Positions 54,000 through 63,765 are shown, counted from the first letter of the stretch. The stretch: 64,000 nt of DNA from Bradyrhizobium liaoningense (GCF_018130955.1 NZ_JAFCJM010000007.1:162383-226382); one strand, 5' to 3'. Made by a program: numbers and translations. Notes: generated by a model from the sequence alone, not told the origin.

Positions 54000-55238
54000 C
54001 TACTGCGCGCTTCTTTGCGCAATCCTGCCTTCATCGGCGATCCGGTCACTGGGATGCAGCACGACGCGGTCGCCGGCAGCGAGCCCCGAGAGAATCTCGG
54101 CCACCCGATTATTGCGATGGCCGATCTGGATCGGTCTTGTTCGGGCGCGGCCGTTCTCAGCTGCAAAAACGGCCCATTGGTCACCTCTGCGAAACAAGGC
54201 GCTCACCGGCACGGTCAGGACATCAGAAGCGCTCCACGTGGTCACATGGACAACGACGCGGTAGTCGTGGCCAAGCGAGGCCCAATTCTCCGGCGGATCC
54301 ACAAAGTCGATGGTCACCCGGACGCGCTGCTCCTCGATTCCAAGCGCCGAGACCTTCAGGAATCCGGCCGGGTCCACCCGGACAACCTTGCCCTTGATGG
54401 GCTGTCCGCCCCAGCCGTCGATCCGGACGGGCGCGCCCACCTTGATCTGGACGGCATCGGTCGAGAGCAGGTCAGCCACGACCTCCAGATCGAGAGGGTT
54501 CCCGATGTCGACCAGCGGTGTTCCAGGCAAGACCGTCGCCTCGCTGTCCTGGATGATCTTCAGCACTCTTCCACTTGCAGGCGCAAGCACCCGGACACAG
54601 CACGTCGGCTCTGCCGACGGAGCGGCGTTGGCCGGGTCCATCAAACGGGCCGCCAAGCTGGTGCGCACCGCGCGGCGCATGTCGACTTGGGCCTTCGCGC
54701 TCGCCAGAGCGGCCTCGTTGGTGGCCACCTCGAACTTCGCCTTGTCGAAGGCCTGGGCGGAAATGGTCTGCGTTCGTGATAGCGCCTGGGCTCGCTGGAA
54801 TTCGGTCCGGGAAAAATCCAGCGCGGCTTCGATCCGCTTCACCTCGGCTTCCTGCTGCTGGATGGCCGCGTCCGCGGCCAGGACCTCGGCCTGAAGCTGG
54901 TCGCGCGAGCGAACGTCGATGAAGCCCGGCAGCGTCGGCTGCATCAGGGCGATCACGGTCCGGTCCGCGACGACCTCGTCGCCGACGTGAAGCGACGGGC
55001 CCTGCTCGCCGAGCGGATGCGAAATCCTCAGCACCTTTCCGGCGATGGGCGCCGAAACGGTGTAGACGTGGCGAACGTGGGTCTTGCCGTCGTCATCGGC
55101 GGTGACTTCGATCGGGCCCTTCGCGACCGTTGCGAGATCGACCAGAGCCGGCCGAGGCCAGGCGAACCAGGCCAGTCCTCCCGCGATTGCGGCCAGAGCC
55201 GCAGCACCGATCATGCGTTTGCTCCAGTTCGCCGGCAT
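54000..55238 (-). CDS. HlyD/MacA-type periplasmic adaptor subunit of an ABC exporter
   Basis: A 412-residue membrane-fusion protein. It has an N-terminal anchor (RMIGAAALAAIAGGLAWFAW), a lipoyl-type half (VYTVSAPIAGKVLRISHPLGEQG), and a helical hairpin (about 115-200, Glu/Ala/Gln-rich). The second lipoyl half VRVLAPASGRVLKIIQD is followed by the beta-barrel. The ATG at 55238 stands just after the permease stop; the long open frame further upstream is antisense to nothing real and is ignored. It links the inner-membrane FtsX-type permease to an outer partner not present here. Confidence 0.9.
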   Translation of the reverse strand: MPANWSKRMIGAAALAAIAGGLAWFAWPRPALVDLATVAKGPIEVTADDDGKTHVRHVYTVSAPIAGKVLRISHPLGEQGPSLHVGDEVVADRTVIALMQPTLPGFIDVRSRDQLQAEVLAADAAIQQQEAEVKRIEAALDFSRTEFQRAQALSRTQTISAQAFDKAKFEVATNEAALASAKAQVDMRRAVRTSLAARLMDPANAAPSAEPTCCVRVLAPASGRVLKIIQDSEATVLPGTPLVDIGNPLDLEVVADLLSTDAVQIKVGAPVRIDGWGGQPIKGKVVRVDPAGFLKVSALGIEEQRVRVTIDFVDPPENWASLGHDYRVVVHVTTWSASDVLTVPVSALFRRGDQWAVFAAENGRARTRPIQIGHRNNRVAEILSGLAAGDRVVLHPSDRIADEGRIAQRSAQ

Positions 55239-55240
55239 GG

Positions 55241-57604
55241 CTAATCTCGCGTCTTGAGGACCGCAACGAGGTCCAGTTTGTTGATGCGTTCGCGGATGAC
55301 CGCCGCGGAGGCGACGGCAGCCAGCACCACGACGGACGTTGCGACGACGTAGGTCGAATGCTCGACGACAAGGCGGACGCGCATCAGTTCGCCGGCCAGG
55401 TTCGTCTTCATGACCCACGCCAGCCCGTAGCCCATCACCCAGCCCGGCGGCTGGGCGATCAGTGTCAGGATGGCGAGTTCGAGCAGAAGAATGCGCAGCA
55501 CCTCGCCGCGCGTGAAGCCAAGGACGCGCAGGCTTGCAAGCTCCCGCGCCCGTTCGGAGAGCGAGATACGGGCGTTGTTGTAGACGACGCCGAATGCGAT
55601 CACGGCGGCCAGCCCGGTGTAGATGCTCGCCATCGTGGTGACGAGCAGCGCAAGGGTCTTGCGAAAATTCGCCAACGACACGCGCTGCAGCGCCACGCCA
55701 CCGACCGTCGGCATGGACTTCACCGCGGCGTAGAAATCCTCCTTCCGGTTCTCGTCGAGGCTGAGGTTCACGCTGTTCACGACGGGCGCCTCGCGCATCA
55801 GCTTCCGGAGAGCCTCGATGTCCATCATTCCCCTGATGCCAAAATAGTCCTCGACGGTCGCGACGATCGGCATCGTGACCGTGCGGCGGGCGCCCTCCAG
55901 CAGATCGATCTCGACGGTGTCGCCGGCTCCGACGCCGAGGATATGACCGAGCATGCCCGAGATCGCGAGGCCCGTCTGCGGAAGTACGACGGGTCGAAGA
56001 TCGACGTCGATGATGCGCCTCAGATCGGCATCGGCGGGCCGGCCGCTGATCGTGATCCGGCGTTCGACGTTGCCATGGCGAATCCGCACCGGCACTTCTC
56101 GGAACGGCTCCGCGGCGAGAACGCCCGGAAGCCGGTTCACCTGCTCGACGACGTTCTCGACCCGCTTCTCGACGAATCCGATGGTCGCGTCCTGCCGGTC
56201 GGCGAGGAAGTAGGTCACGTCGATCAGTTGCCCCATCGTGTCCCGGGTGAACAGCGAGACGACCAGGATCGCCGTGGCAAGCGCCATTCCAAGGGCCGTG
56301 AACGCCGCCCGGACCGGATGCCGCGCGATGTTGCGGACCATCATCAGCGTCGGCTGCGACACGATCTGGTCGAGCTGGATGCGCGCAGGAAGCAGCCGTC
56401 TGTAGACCGGAGGGGCAGGGGGCTGCATGGCGACGGCGGGCGGCAGGTTCACGACTTCGCGCAGCGCCCGCAACGCGCCGATCGCGGCAGCCGCTGCGCT
56501 GAGCGCGCCCGCGGTGACGTACAGATCCGGCGCCTTCGCGAATACCAGGAACGGGAAGTGAAAGAAATCGCCGAACAGCGCCGTGACGCGCAATCCGAGC
56601 CATGTGCCCGCGACGCCGCCGAGAATGATGCCGATCACGACGATCAGGGCGACGAACTTGAAGTAGTGCAGCACGATGCTGCTGTCGGAATAGCCCAGCG
56701 CCTTGAGCAGGCCGATCTGCTCGCGTTCGAGCGCGACCAGCCGGCTCAGGGTGAGATTGACCAGGAAGGCGGCGACCAGAAGAAAGATCGGCGGCAGCGT
56801 GCGGCTCATGTTGTTGAGCATGTCGAGCTCATGATCGAGCCAGGCGTGCGAGGTCTGGTCCTTGCGGCCGTGGGCGGCCTGTCCGCCATAAGGGTCGAGC
56901 AAGGCGTCGAGCCGCGAGATCGCCTCGCGCTCCGAGGCGCCGGGCTGCAGCTTGATCGACACCGCGGAGAAGGCGCCGTCGAGATCGTAGACGCCGGCGA
57001 GCGCCTTTTCCGACATCCAGATGATCGCGTAGCGGCGGTCATCCGGCATCAGGTCGCCGGGGCCGACCGTGTAGACGAACTCGGGTGACAGCGCGGTGCC
57101 GACGATGACGAGCTCGCGCTTCTTGCCGTTCAGGATGGCCGAGAACCGCGCGCCTTCCGAGAAGCCGTGAGCCCGGGCGAACGGCTCATTGACGACCACT
57201 TCCTCGGACCGTCCTGGTTCGGGAAGCCGTCCGGAACGCATGTAGAGCCGATTGAGATGCGGCTCGCTGTTGTCCGGCAGCGAAACGACCTGTCCGCTGG
57301 CCGGTTCTGAGAAGCCGGGAATGTCGAGCAGTGCCAGCTTGGCGATCCGGGTGTCGACGGCGGCGACGCCGGGGATCTCCGCCATTCTGTCGGCGAGCGC
57401 CTTGGGCGCGCGCTTCACCTCTGCGAACACGTCGCCGAACCCATATCGTTCGTAATACGCGATCCGGGTCTCTTCGAGGGAGCGATGCGATCCGACGGCG
57501 AGCACCAGCGTCGCGACGCCGCCTCCGATGACCAGCGCGACGGCGAGCACCTGCGCCCAGAGCCGCCTGACGTCCCTAAACAGCTTGATGTCGAGTGCGG
57601 TCAT
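55241..57604 (-). CDS. FtsX-type ABC transporter permease
   Basis: A 787-residue permease with two FtsX modules. An N-terminal membrane segment ([20 protein letters not shown]) leads to a large periplasmic MacB-like domain. Three segments follow near 280-400, then a second periplasmic part and the final FtsX module ([54 protein letters not shown]). The E-L-A-x-L-R-x-L-G-F-T motif is the coupling region. The ATG at 57604 lies four bases beyond the ATPase stop. Together with adaptor and ATPase it forms a DevABC/MacAB-like exporter. Confidence 0.92.
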   Translation of the reverse strand: MTALDIKLFRDVRRLWAQVLAVALVIGGGVATLVLAVGSHRSLEETRIAYYERYGFGDVFAEVKRAPKALADRMAEIPGVAAVDTRIAKLALLDIPGFSEPASGQVVSLPDNSEPHLNRLYMRSGRLPEPGRSEEVVVNEPFARAHGFSEGARFSAILNGKKRELVIVGTALSPEFVYTVGPGDLMPDDRRYAIIWMSEKALAGVYDLDGAFSAVSIKLQPGASEREAISRLDALLDPYGGQAAHGRKDQTSHAWLDHELDMLNNMSRTLPPIFLLVAAFLVNLTLSRLVALEREQIGLLKALGYSDSSIVLHYFKFVALIVVIGIILGGVAGTWLGLRVTALFGDFFHFPFLVFAKAPDLYVTAGALSAAAAAIGALRALREVVNLPPAVAMQPPAPPVYRRLLPARIQLDQIVSQPTLMMVRNIARHPVRAAFTALGMALATAILVVSLFTRDTMGQLIDVTYFLADRQDATIGFVEKRVENVVEQVNRLPGVLAAEPFREVPVRIRHGNVERRITISGRPADADLRRIIDVDLRPVVLPQTGLAISGMLGHILGVGAGDTVEIDLLEGARRTVTMPIVATVEDYFGIRGMMDIEALRKLMREAPVVNSVNLSLDENRKEDFYAAVKSMPTVGGVALQRVSLANFRKTLALLVTTMASIYTGLAAVIAFGVVYNNARISLSERARELASLRVLGFTRGEVLRILLLELAILTLIAQPPGWVMGYGLAWVMKTNLAGELMRVRLVVEHSTYVVATSVVVLAAVASAAVIRERINKLDLVAVLKTRD

Positions 57605-57608
57605 GCCG

Positions 57609-58316
<708 letters not shown>

Positions 58317-58364
58317 GGCTGCCCTTTCGGGACGCGATTGTCGGCCGTCTCAGCCGTTCCGGTA

Positions 58365-58378
58365 TTGACCTAGGTCAG
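58365..58378. promoter_or_regulatory. Near-consensus FixK/FNR-type box
   Basis: TTGACCTAGGTCAG, one base from TTGA-N6-TCAA. It overlaps the end of the 152-residue gene and is 49 bases upstream of the ABC ATPase start on the minus strand. Confidence 0.4.
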
Positions 58379-58833
58379 GGTTTCGCGCCCGACGGAGCAA
58401 CGGCGGATTCACGGACGAACACTGCAAGGCTCGCCGCCCAGACGAGCGCCATGCCGAGCAGGACCCATTTGAAATCGGAATGGATCATGAAGTTGACGAC
58501 GGCCATCAAACCGATCGAGAGCCCGCCGGCAAGCGCGGCGCCGGCCGCAGCCAGAGCGCGATGGTCACGGAAGGACGTCAGGGCCAGGGTGAGCGCGAGC
58601 ACTCCCGTAGCCGCCACGTAGCCGCCCATGACGCGAAAGACGTGGGTGAGCCATGATGTCAGCCTGGGCCCGATCGACTGCAACTCGGCCGGAGTGAGGC
58701 TCATGTACCAGATGTCCTCCGGCAGCAAGGGTGGCCGAAGGACAAGGAAGTAGATGCCGACCCCGATCAACAGGATGCCGGAGGCCGCCAGCAGCATCGA
58801 GGATGGACGCCAGCGGTACGGTGCGTCGCGCAT
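58375..58833 (-). CDS. Hypothetical four-helix membrane protein
   Basis: A 152-residue protein with hydrophobic segments at about 13-32, 65-86, 91-113 and 121-141. I recognise no named family. The first loop (RPPLLPEDIWYMSLTPAELQSIGPRL) contains a Leu-Pro-Glu-Asp-x-x-Tyr stretch of the kind seen in some small membrane proteins of unknown function. It lies 15 bases downstream of the methyltransferase-like gene and is probably co-transcribed with it and DUF2933. Confidence 0.75.
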   Translation of the reverse strand: MRDAPYRWRPSSMLLAASGILLIGVGIYFLVLRPPLLPEDIWYMSLTPAELQSIGPRLTSWLTHVFRVMGGYVAATGVLALTLALTSFRDHRALAAAGAALAGGLSIGLMAVVNFMIHSDFKWVLLGMALVWAASLAVFVRESAVAPSGAKP

Positions 58834-58848
58834 CGTGGCCGCCCCGGA

Positions 58849-59526
58849 TCAACCGTGACGATAGGTGCCGCCGGTCGAGCCCTGCCCGAAAATTCGGCTC
58901 AACCGCGGGATGAAGCCCGGGACTTCCGCAGCGTATTTCGCATAGGCCTCGCCGAACTCTGACCTGGCATCCTGCTCCTCGCCGCGAGCGAGCCTCACGT
59001 ACATGACGGTCAGGACGGGAAACATCGCGAGCGTGAGAATCGTCGGCCACTGCAACAGAAAGCCGAACATCACCAGGACGAAGCCGACATATTGCGGGTG
59101 CCGGACGTAGCTGTAGGGGCCGGTGGTCGCCAGGCTGCGGGTCTGCTGCGCGTCGTACAGCACCCTCCAGGCGACCGAGATCAGAATGAAACCGGCGGCG
59201 ATGAAAATGAAGCTCAAAATGTGGAACGGCCCGGCGTGCGGATTTGTCTTCCAGCCGAACATCATCTCGAGCAGATGGCCGGCGTCATGGGAGAACCAGT
59301 CGACATTCGGGTAATGCGACTGCAGCCATCCAGACATGAAGTAGATGGTGAGCGGGAAACCGTACATCTCGACGAACAGTGCCACCAGGAACGCGCTGAA
59401 CGCACCGAACGAGCGCCAGTCGCGCGACGTCTGCGGCTTGAAGAAGCTGTAGGCGAACAGGATGAAGACCGCCGAATTGACGACGACAAGGCTCCAGAGG
59501 CCGTAGGCGGGCGCGGCGTCGTGCAT
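58849..59526 (-). CDS. Isoprenylcysteine carboxyl methyltransferase (ICMT)-like membrane protein
   Basis: A 225-residue membrane protein with about five hydrophobic segments. The C-terminal part has the family core SLATTGPYSYVRHPQYVGFVLVMFG followed by ARGEEQDARSEFGEAYAKYAAEVP, in which R-H-P-x-Y and the E-E/Y-x-x-Y motifs bind S-adenosylmethionine. Such enzymes methylate lipids or other membrane substrates in bacteria, and they recur next to heavy-metal genes. The start overlaps the DUF2933 stop (TGATG) after a good AGGAG, giving translational coupling. Confidence 0.87.
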   Translation of the reverse strand: MHDAAPAYGLWSLVVVNSAVFILFAYSFFKPQTSRDWRSFGAFSAFLVALFVEMYGFPLTIYFMSGWLQSHYPNVDWFSHDAGHLLEMMFGWKTNPHAGPFHILSFIFIAAGFILISVAWRVLYDAQQTRSLATTGPYSYVRHPQYVGFVLVMFGFLLQWPTILTLAMFPVLTVMYVRLARGEEQDARSEFGEAYAKYAAEVPGFIPRLSRIFGQGSTGGTYRHG

Positions 59527-59780
59527 CACACGCTCCTTGGACCGTTCGGTCGACCACCGCCGTGGTGGTGACCATGTCGTCCATGCATGAAGAAGTGCAT
59601 CAGCGGGCAGGCGAGGAGCGGCAGCCAAACCAGCAATCCGAGCACGTGGGCCCTGTGCTCAGTGAACAAGAGCACGCCGGCGATGGCCATGAATCCCATC
59701 AGGACCAGGCCGGCCTTGGCTTTGAGGGACAAGCCCTCCTGAGGGCGCTCTCGATACCCGGACTGGTCCTGCACCGACAT
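59526..59780 (-). CDS. DUF2933 family small membrane protein
   Basis: An 84-residue protein. A polar front (MSVQDQSGYRERPQEG) is followed by two hydrophobic stretches (AGLVLMGFMAIAGVLLFTEHRAHVLGLLVWLPLLACPLMHFFM) and a His/Gly-rich end HGRHGHHHGGGRPNG. The C-P-L-M-H-x-F-M-H motif is diagnostic for DUF2933, usually found in metal-resistance or high-density gene clusters; the His tail may bind copper. AGGAG stands before the ATG at 59780. A perfect FixK-type box lies 47 bases upstream. Confidence 0.85.
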   Translation of the reverse strand: MSVQDQSGYRERPQEGLSLKAKAGLVLMGFMAIAGVLLFTEHRAHVLGLLVWLPLLACPLMHFFMHGRHGHHHGGGRPNGPRSV

Positions 59781-59826
59781 CGGCATGCTCCTGTTTCGGA
59801 GCATAGTGGCGCCGTTGCCATCATTG

Positions 59827-59840
59827 TTGACGCAGGTCAA
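59827..59840. promoter_or_regulatory. FixK/FNR-type box
   Basis: TTGACGCAGGTCAA, an exact TTGA-N6-TCAA palindrome, 47 bases upstream of the DUF2933 start on the minus strand. With the box centred at -41.5 the transcript would start about a dozen bases before the ATG, as for class II activation. Confidence 0.65.
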
Positions 59841-59851
59841 CGGCGGCCCGG

Positions 59852-60334
59852 CTACGTGATCGTCTGCTTCCCGATGAACCGCATGAATGGGCGTTGGCCA
59901 TCGGCGCCGAACAGGACGACCGTGTAGGGCTGCGGGCTGCCCCCCTCCATGCCGGGCGATCCGACCGGCATGCCCGGCACGGCGATGCCGCGTGCGTTCG
60001 GTCGGTCGAGGAGAAGTCGGCGGATGGCCTCGGCCGGGACGTGCCCTTCGACGAGATAGCCACCGACTTCGGCCGTGTGACAGGCCGCCAGCTCGGTCGG
60101 CACTCCCAGACGGTTTCGGACCGACTCCAGGTCCGATGTTTCCTCCACTCGCACCGCGAATCCGGAATCGCTCAGATGCTGCGCCCAACCGGTGCAGCAG
60201 CCGCAATTCGGATCCTTATGCACGAGGACAAGCGTCGCTTCGGCACGCGCCGCAGCGGCAGACCCCACCAGGGCCGCCAGACCCATCAGTTTCACAAGTG
60301 ACCGGCGTGTTATGGGATAGCTGCAGCCCTTCAT
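59852..60334 (-). CDS. DUF411 domain-containing exported protein
   Basis: A 160-residue protein with a twin-arginine-type signal (ITRRSLVKLMGLAALVGSAA). The DUF411 domain starts ATLVLVHKDPNCGCCTGWAQHL, a C-x-C-C metal-binding site, and continues LGVPTELAACHTAEVGGYLVEGHVPA with a second Cys-His pair and GIAVPGMPVGSPGME at the end. DUF411 proteins are associated with copper and silver resistance. It lies 73 bases downstream of the Met-rich LTXXQ gene and may share its transcript. Confidence 0.9.
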   Translation of the reverse strand: MKGCSYPITRRSLVKLMGLAALVGSAAAARAEATLVLVHKDPNCGCCTGWAQHLSDSGFAVRVEETSDLESVRNRLGVPTELAACHTAEVGGYLVEGHVPAEAIRRLLLDRPNARGIAVPGMPVGSPGMEGGSPQPYTVVLFGADGQRPFMRFIGKQTIT

Positions 60335-60407
60335 CCTTCGCTCCCTTTCACTTCGCCGTCATGTGGCCCGTCATGCCGTAACTCCGTGGCGGTGCTCGAG
60401 ATCCAGT

Positions 60408-61085
60408 TTATTGCGGTGCCTTGCGGGGCGGCATTCCCATGCCCATCGTGCCGCCCGCCCGCATCGCCGACATCATCGGCATCATACCCATATTCGGCGC
60501 GAGTAGTTCGTCGGCAGCCTTCTTCTGCTCGTCGGAAAACGTCGCGGCCAGGGTCGAGAGCGCCGACTTCATCGCCCGGGTTCCTTCCAGCCGGGCCGCG
60601 AGCCATTTTTCCTGCAACGTAAGCTTTTCGACCAGCCCCGGAGACCTCTGGGACATCATCGAACTGCGCATGTCTCCCAGTGTCTTGGCGTTGGTCCGCA
60701 GCGCATCGGCGAACGCGTTCCAGGCAGACTGCTGGGCGTCCGTGATCTTGAGCTCGGTCCGGAGGAACGCGATCCGTCCTTCGACGCGATCGATCGTCTC
60801 CATGCCGCCCATTCCGTCTCCGCCGCCGGACGGCCGCATCATGCCCATCATCGGCATCATGTCCGACATCGGCATGCCGCCTCCCATCATGTTCATCATG
60901 CCGCCGCCCATCATGCCCTGCGAGGGGCCGGTGTTGCGCGGAGCCTCCGGTGGCGCAGTCTGGTTGGCCGCTGGCGCCTCCTTCTGATCCGGGTGATGGC
61001 TCTGGTGCTCGGACGGCGATTGCGCGAGGGAGGGGCTGCCGAGGATGGTGAGCAGCAGGGTTGCCGCAAGCGTTGGGCTTCGCAT
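60408..61085 (-). CDS. Spy/CpxP-like LTXXQ protein, methionine-rich
   Basis: A 225-residue periplasmic protein with a signal peptide (MRSPTLAATLLLTILGSPSLAQ). A His/Pro-rich linker leads to a strongly Met/Gly-rich segment (MMGGGMMNMMGGGMPMSDMM) and then a helical domain with repeated L-x-x-x-Q elements (AFLRTELKITDAQQSAWNAF, TLAATFSDEQKKAADELL). The Met run suits Cu(I) or Ag(I) binding, while the helical part is like the chaperone Spy. AGGAG precedes the ATG at 61085. A perfect FixK-type box is about 60 bases upstream. Confidence 0.88.
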   Translation of the reverse strand: MRSPTLAATLLLTILGSPSLAQSPSEHQSHHPDQKEAPAANQTAPPEAPRNTGPSQGMMGGGMMNMMGGGMPMSDMMPMMGMMRPSGGGDGMGGMETIDRVEGRIAFLRTELKITDAQQSAWNAFADALRTNAKTLGDMRSSMMSQRSPGLVEKLTLQEKWLAARLEGTRAMKSALSTLAATFSDEQKKAADELLAPNMGMMPMMSAMRAGGTMGMGMPPRKAPQ

Positions 61086-61144
61086 CGTGGTTCTCCTGAG
61101 ATTCAGCATTCCACTCCATTCTGCCGACCGATGATCAAGCCGGG

Positions 61145-61158
61145 TTGACCCAGCTCAA
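61145..61158. promoter_or_regulatory. FixK/FNR-type box
   Basis: TTGACCCAGCTCAA, exact TTGA-N6-TCAA, 60 bases upstream of the LTXXQ gene start (minus strand). A second box on the other side (61305) serves the plus-strand gene. Confidence 0.65.
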
Positions 61159-61304
61159 CGAACGAAGCCGTCGCGACAAAAGCCCTCACCACATGGGGAG
61201 GGACCTCAAGCAAAAAGGCGCCGAAGCCGGCGGCCCCTTTTGGAGTTTTCAATTTCATTCCCGCCGCATAGCGCGTCGCCGCAATGCTTCCACGTTGCGA
61301 ACCT

Positions 61305-61318
61305 TTGACTCAAATCAA
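61305..61318. promoter_or_regulatory. FixK/FNR-type box
   Basis: TTGACTCAAATCAA, exact TTGA-N6-TCAA, 59 bases upstream of the frameshifted plus-strand gene starting at 61377. Spacing allows a transcript start around 61353. Confidence 0.65.
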
Positions 61319-61376
61319 TGGTGGTGGACGTGATCCGACGCCAAGTCCCAAAAGCCGTCGTCACAGGAGGTCGGCC

Positions 61377-61735
61377 ATGCGGCGTTTCTCCGTCCTGGCA
61401 ATCATTGCGCTTGGCCTGGCACCCGTCTCGGCCCACGCAGCCGATTGCCGGGTCACCGGACACCCTTCCGCCTTTGGCGTCGACATGATGGCATTTTCGC
61501 TGTCAGGTCCGGCGAAACATGCAATTTCCCGATCAGGATTCCAGGAATGATGGCCAGTTCCGGCATCTCGCAGAAGCCCGCGCGCGGAACGCTAAGGCAG
61601 GTCAACATCACGACCTTCACCTATACGGCGCCACGTGGCTACAAGGGCGGCGATACGTTTGCCATCTACGGCTCAGGAGAGGGTCCGTATGGCTCGGGCA
61701 GGTCGGTCATCACAGTGAACGCGACGATCCAATAG
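61377..61735 (+). pseudogene. Small exported protein gene with a one-base frameshift
   Basis: The gene starts well, with AGGAGG before ATG at 61377 and a signal peptide (MRRFSVLAIIALGLAPVSAH). The frame then carries DCRVTGHPSAFGVDMMAF, after which it goes out of phase and stops at 61550. A second frame continues without a break as AVRSGETCNFPIRIPGMMAS and ends ...GRSVITVNATIQ at 61735. Adding one T in the run TTTT near 61493-61496 restores a single product of about 118 residues with a compact beta-type domain. Either a real recent mutation or a sequencing error in a homopolymer. Confidence 0.65.
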
Positions 61736-61793
61736 GCGTGACGAGCAATCGACGCTGTCGCGGGTCAATCTGAAATCCGGAAAGAGGTACGCG

Positions 61794-62057
61794 ATGCGCA
61801 TGCTCTATGGGATGATCCTGGCGGGCACAACAATTCTCGCGGTCGTCCCGGCCACGGCTCAGCGCTACGACCCGCGTTACCCGGTGTGCCTTCAGTCGTG
61901 GCCCGGGCGGAGCCTCACCATCATTGACTGCAGCTATGCTTCAATGGATCAGTGCAAGATGACCGCTTCGGGACTCTCGGCCATGTGCCTGGAGAACCCA
62001 TATTGGCGGGGGGCGCTGGGCCACAATTCCCGACGGCGCCAAGGTGGCGTCAACTAG
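61794..62057 (+). CDS. DUF3551 domain-containing exported protein
   Basis: An 87-residue protein with a signal peptide (MRMLYGMILAGTTILAVVPATA). The short domain follows: YPVCLQSWPGRSLTIIDCSY, then MDQCKMTASGLSAMCLENPYW. The pattern Y-P-x-C-x ... D-C-x-Y-x-S-x-x-Q-C-x-x-x-A-S-G-x-x-x-x-C-x-x-N-P-Y with four cysteines is that of DUF3551, a family abundant in Bradyrhizobium and of unknown function. AGAGG precedes the ATG. It follows the frameshifted gene by 58 bases and may share its FixK-type promoter. Confidence 0.85.
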   Translation: MRMLYGMILAGTTILAVVPATAQRYDPRYPVCLQSWPGRSLTIIDCSYASMDQCKMTASGLSAMCLENPYWRGALGHNSRRRQGGVN

Positions 62058-62167
62058 AAGCACGACAAGCCACTATACGGCGGCACGCCCGCGAGAAGGA
62101 GCCACGCTCTCTCTCACGTTGTCTTGCCGCTCGTACAGCCTAAATGGTCGGCTTCAGCGGTGACTGG

Positions 62168-62455
62168 TCAGCGACAGACCCAAACTCCGTTCACCAGCAC
62201 ACGGGCGCAAGTTGGTGCCGCCACAGCGGCTCCTACGGTCGCTGCACCGACGGCAGCTCCACCCACGACTGCGCGGCGGGTTGTTCGACGCGCGACGCCC
62301 GCAGCGCTCATGGGAGTCGCCGGTCGCCCGACCCTTGCCTGTGCGCTGTCGACCGAGAGAGACAGTCCCTGCTCTGGCGACCACTGCACGGAGCCGATCG
62401 CGGCGCAGGCAATGATCGCCGCCCCGAGCCACCATTTCATATGGGGATACTTCAT
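62168..62455 (-). CDS. Small exported or membrane hypothetical protein (95 residues)
   Basis: A predicted signal or anchor (MKYPHMKWWLGAAIIACAAIG) is followed by SVDSAQARVGRPATPMSAAG and VARRTTRRAVVGGAAVGAAT, with a second hydrophobic Ala/Gly stretch and an end CARVLVNGVWVCR with two Cys. Small proteins with the R-V-G-R-P-x-T-P-x-S-x-A-G-V-A-R-R-T motif are typical of Bradyrhizobium; no function is known. A perfect AAGGAGG stands five bases before the ATG at 62455. Plus-strand frames over the same bases are rejected. Confidence 0.7.
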   Translation of the reverse strand: MKYPHMKWWLGAAIIACAAIGSVQWSPEQGLSLSVDSAQARVGRPATPMSAAGVARRTTRRAVVGGAAVGAATVGAAVAAPTCARVLVNGVWVCR

Positions 62456-62571
62456 AACGACCTCCTTTGCTGACATGAACGCTACTCTTGCTTGCTACTC
62501 AGGACATCCGTTGGCGTAGCTGATCTCCTGCCTGCGGCGGCGCGGCTGCCGCTCTCGAAACGAGAGGCGCA

Positions 62572-62946
62572 TCACTGGGCATTTCGAGTCTTGCTTGCTC
62601 CCTTCAAGCGCGTCGCAGTGGACGGCGACTTCACCCACTCCGCCATCTGGATGCACGTGAGCAGGTCAACATAGCTCTGGCTTCCGCCGGCTGTTGCTTC
62701 GCCTTCGCAGCTATCGCGAAGGGGAACGGAAGCACTGCCCCAAGCCGCGATGAGCTGTTGTTGTGCAGCCGTCTCGTCGCGCATGCAGTCGGCAAAGCTT
62801 TGTGGCATGGCGAGCCCCATTGCCTTGTCGTCCGTCGTGGTGGCCTTGCACAACGCCTCCACCTTCAACTCCGGGACGCGATCGGAAACGGGCATTACAA
62901 ACAATTGGCTTCCGAGGAGCGCGGTAGATAACGCCGCTATCTTCAT
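62572..62946 (-). CDS. Small exported hypothetical protein (124 residues)
   Basis: The N-terminus MKIAALSTALLGSQLFVMPV is a signal peptide. The mature part includes PQSFADCMRDETAAQQQLIA, then SCEGEATAGGSQSYVDLLTCIQMAEWV. Three cysteines (C-M-R-D-E, S-C-E-G-E-A, L-L-T-C-I-Q-M) are spaced as in a short family of rhizobial exported proteins without known function. AAGGAGGTCAAG precedes the ATG at 62946. It is followed by the 95-residue gene on the same strand, 116 bases on. Confidence 0.72.
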   Translation of the reverse strand: MKIAALSTALLGSQLFVMPVSDRVPELKVEALCKATTTDDKAMGLAMPQSFADCMRDETAAQQQLIAAWGSASVPLRDSCEGEATAGGSQSYVDLLTCIQMAEWVKSPSTATRLKGASKTRNAQ

Positions 62947-63009
62947 CTTGACCTCCTTCAAGCTCTATCAATTGAACCGCACCTTGAGGTGCCACCAGGA
63001 AGCACTGCG

Positions 63010-63327
63010 TTAGAACTGGCCCGGTTGAGCCGGAGGACCAGGCCAATCGGATCGCAGGTTGTTCCTGTTGTTGCGATCAAATAAGTCCTGCCTGCAGACA
63101 AAGCCGCTCCTGCAGTGACCCGCTAGAGGTGCAGCCTGGCGAACATCGGCGGGCGTCACGACCCTTGAGTTGAGCACGAACAGCGATGGCACCACTTCCG
63201 GCTTCGCGGTGCCAGTGGCTTTCTGCAGCGGGACGTGAGGGGGAGGCGTTGTCTGGGCAGATGCCGTTCCCGTTATCGCGAAAGCGGTAACAGCGAGGAT
63301 GAGGGCGCGGGACGCGGTGAGGAACAT
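63010..63327 (-). CDS. Small exported hypothetical protein (105 residues)
   Basis: Signal peptide MFLTASRALILAVTAFAITG ending near TASAQ, then a Pro/Thr-rich part and SLFVLNSRVVTPADVRQAAP. The end has two cysteines in HCRSGFVCRQDL and an Asn/Arg-rich run. I recognise no domain. GGAGAG lies before the ATG at 63327, so the frame upstream to 63435 is excluded. It stands 63 bases upstream of the 124-residue gene on the same strand and may be co-transcribed with it. Confidence 0.65.
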   Translation of the reverse strand: MFLTASRALILAVTAFAITGTASAQTTPPPHVPLQKATGTAKPEVVPSLFVLNSRVVTPADVRQAAPLAGHCRSGFVCRQDLFDRNNRNNLRSDWPGPPAQPGQF

Positions 63328-63441
63328 ATGAGCTCTCCAGCACAGATGTTTCAACCTAGGACACGTGGCTATCCAAATTCGACGTTGGTTCAGCTCAGTT
63401 TGAGCATGTGCATCCAGCAGCGGAGTGCACTGCATACAGAT

Positions 63442-63765
63442 TTAGACATCTCGACTGTCCAAAGGTTCAGGTCGGCCCCATTCGAGCACATTCAACTGCC
63501 TTGAAGACCAGGCTAGCTGCGCTGCAGCGCGAAACGCACCGAGACTTCCTTCGGTGTCCCGCGTCGCGACGGACTCTTCGTTGCGTGCGTCAGAAGGAGG
63601 ATCGGACGATCGTGTTTCTTTGCTCGTCGCCGGGAATTCTCCGTCGAAAAGTTCGAAATACTCTCGCAACAAGCGATCGAAGGTAGACCGGGCCCCGCTT
63701 CTACCGGGGTCCTTATCCTCTCCGCCGTTGTCCTCGGCACTCCCACCGAAAGATCGTCGCGCCAT
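63442..63765 (-). CDS. Hypothetical protein (107 residues)
   Basis: A soluble, charged protein: MARRSFGGSAEDNGGEDKDP, then GRSGARSTFDRLLREYFELF with one predicted helix, and a long polar, probably disordered tail. I recognise no family. AGAGGAGG stands seven bases before the ATG, which is the best evidence for it. A FixK-type box lies 64 bases upstream, so it may belong to the same low-oxygen group. Confidence 0.55.
   Translation of the reverse strand: MARRSFGGSAEDNGGEDKDPGRSGARSTFDRLLREYFELFDGEFPATSKETRSSDPPSDARNEESVATRDTEGSLGAFRAAAQLAWSSRQLNVLEWGRPEPLDSRDV

Noticed and set aside
55239..56603. Upstream extension of the HlyD-type adaptor frame on the minus strand
   Set aside because: It covers the FtsX permease in another frame and has low-complexity content. 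The adaptor starts properly at 55238.
62124..62519. Plus-strand open frames of 109-131 residues
   Set aside because: They lack ribosome-binding sites. The minus-strand frame over the same bases has a perfect one, a signal-like start and a form known from rhizobia.
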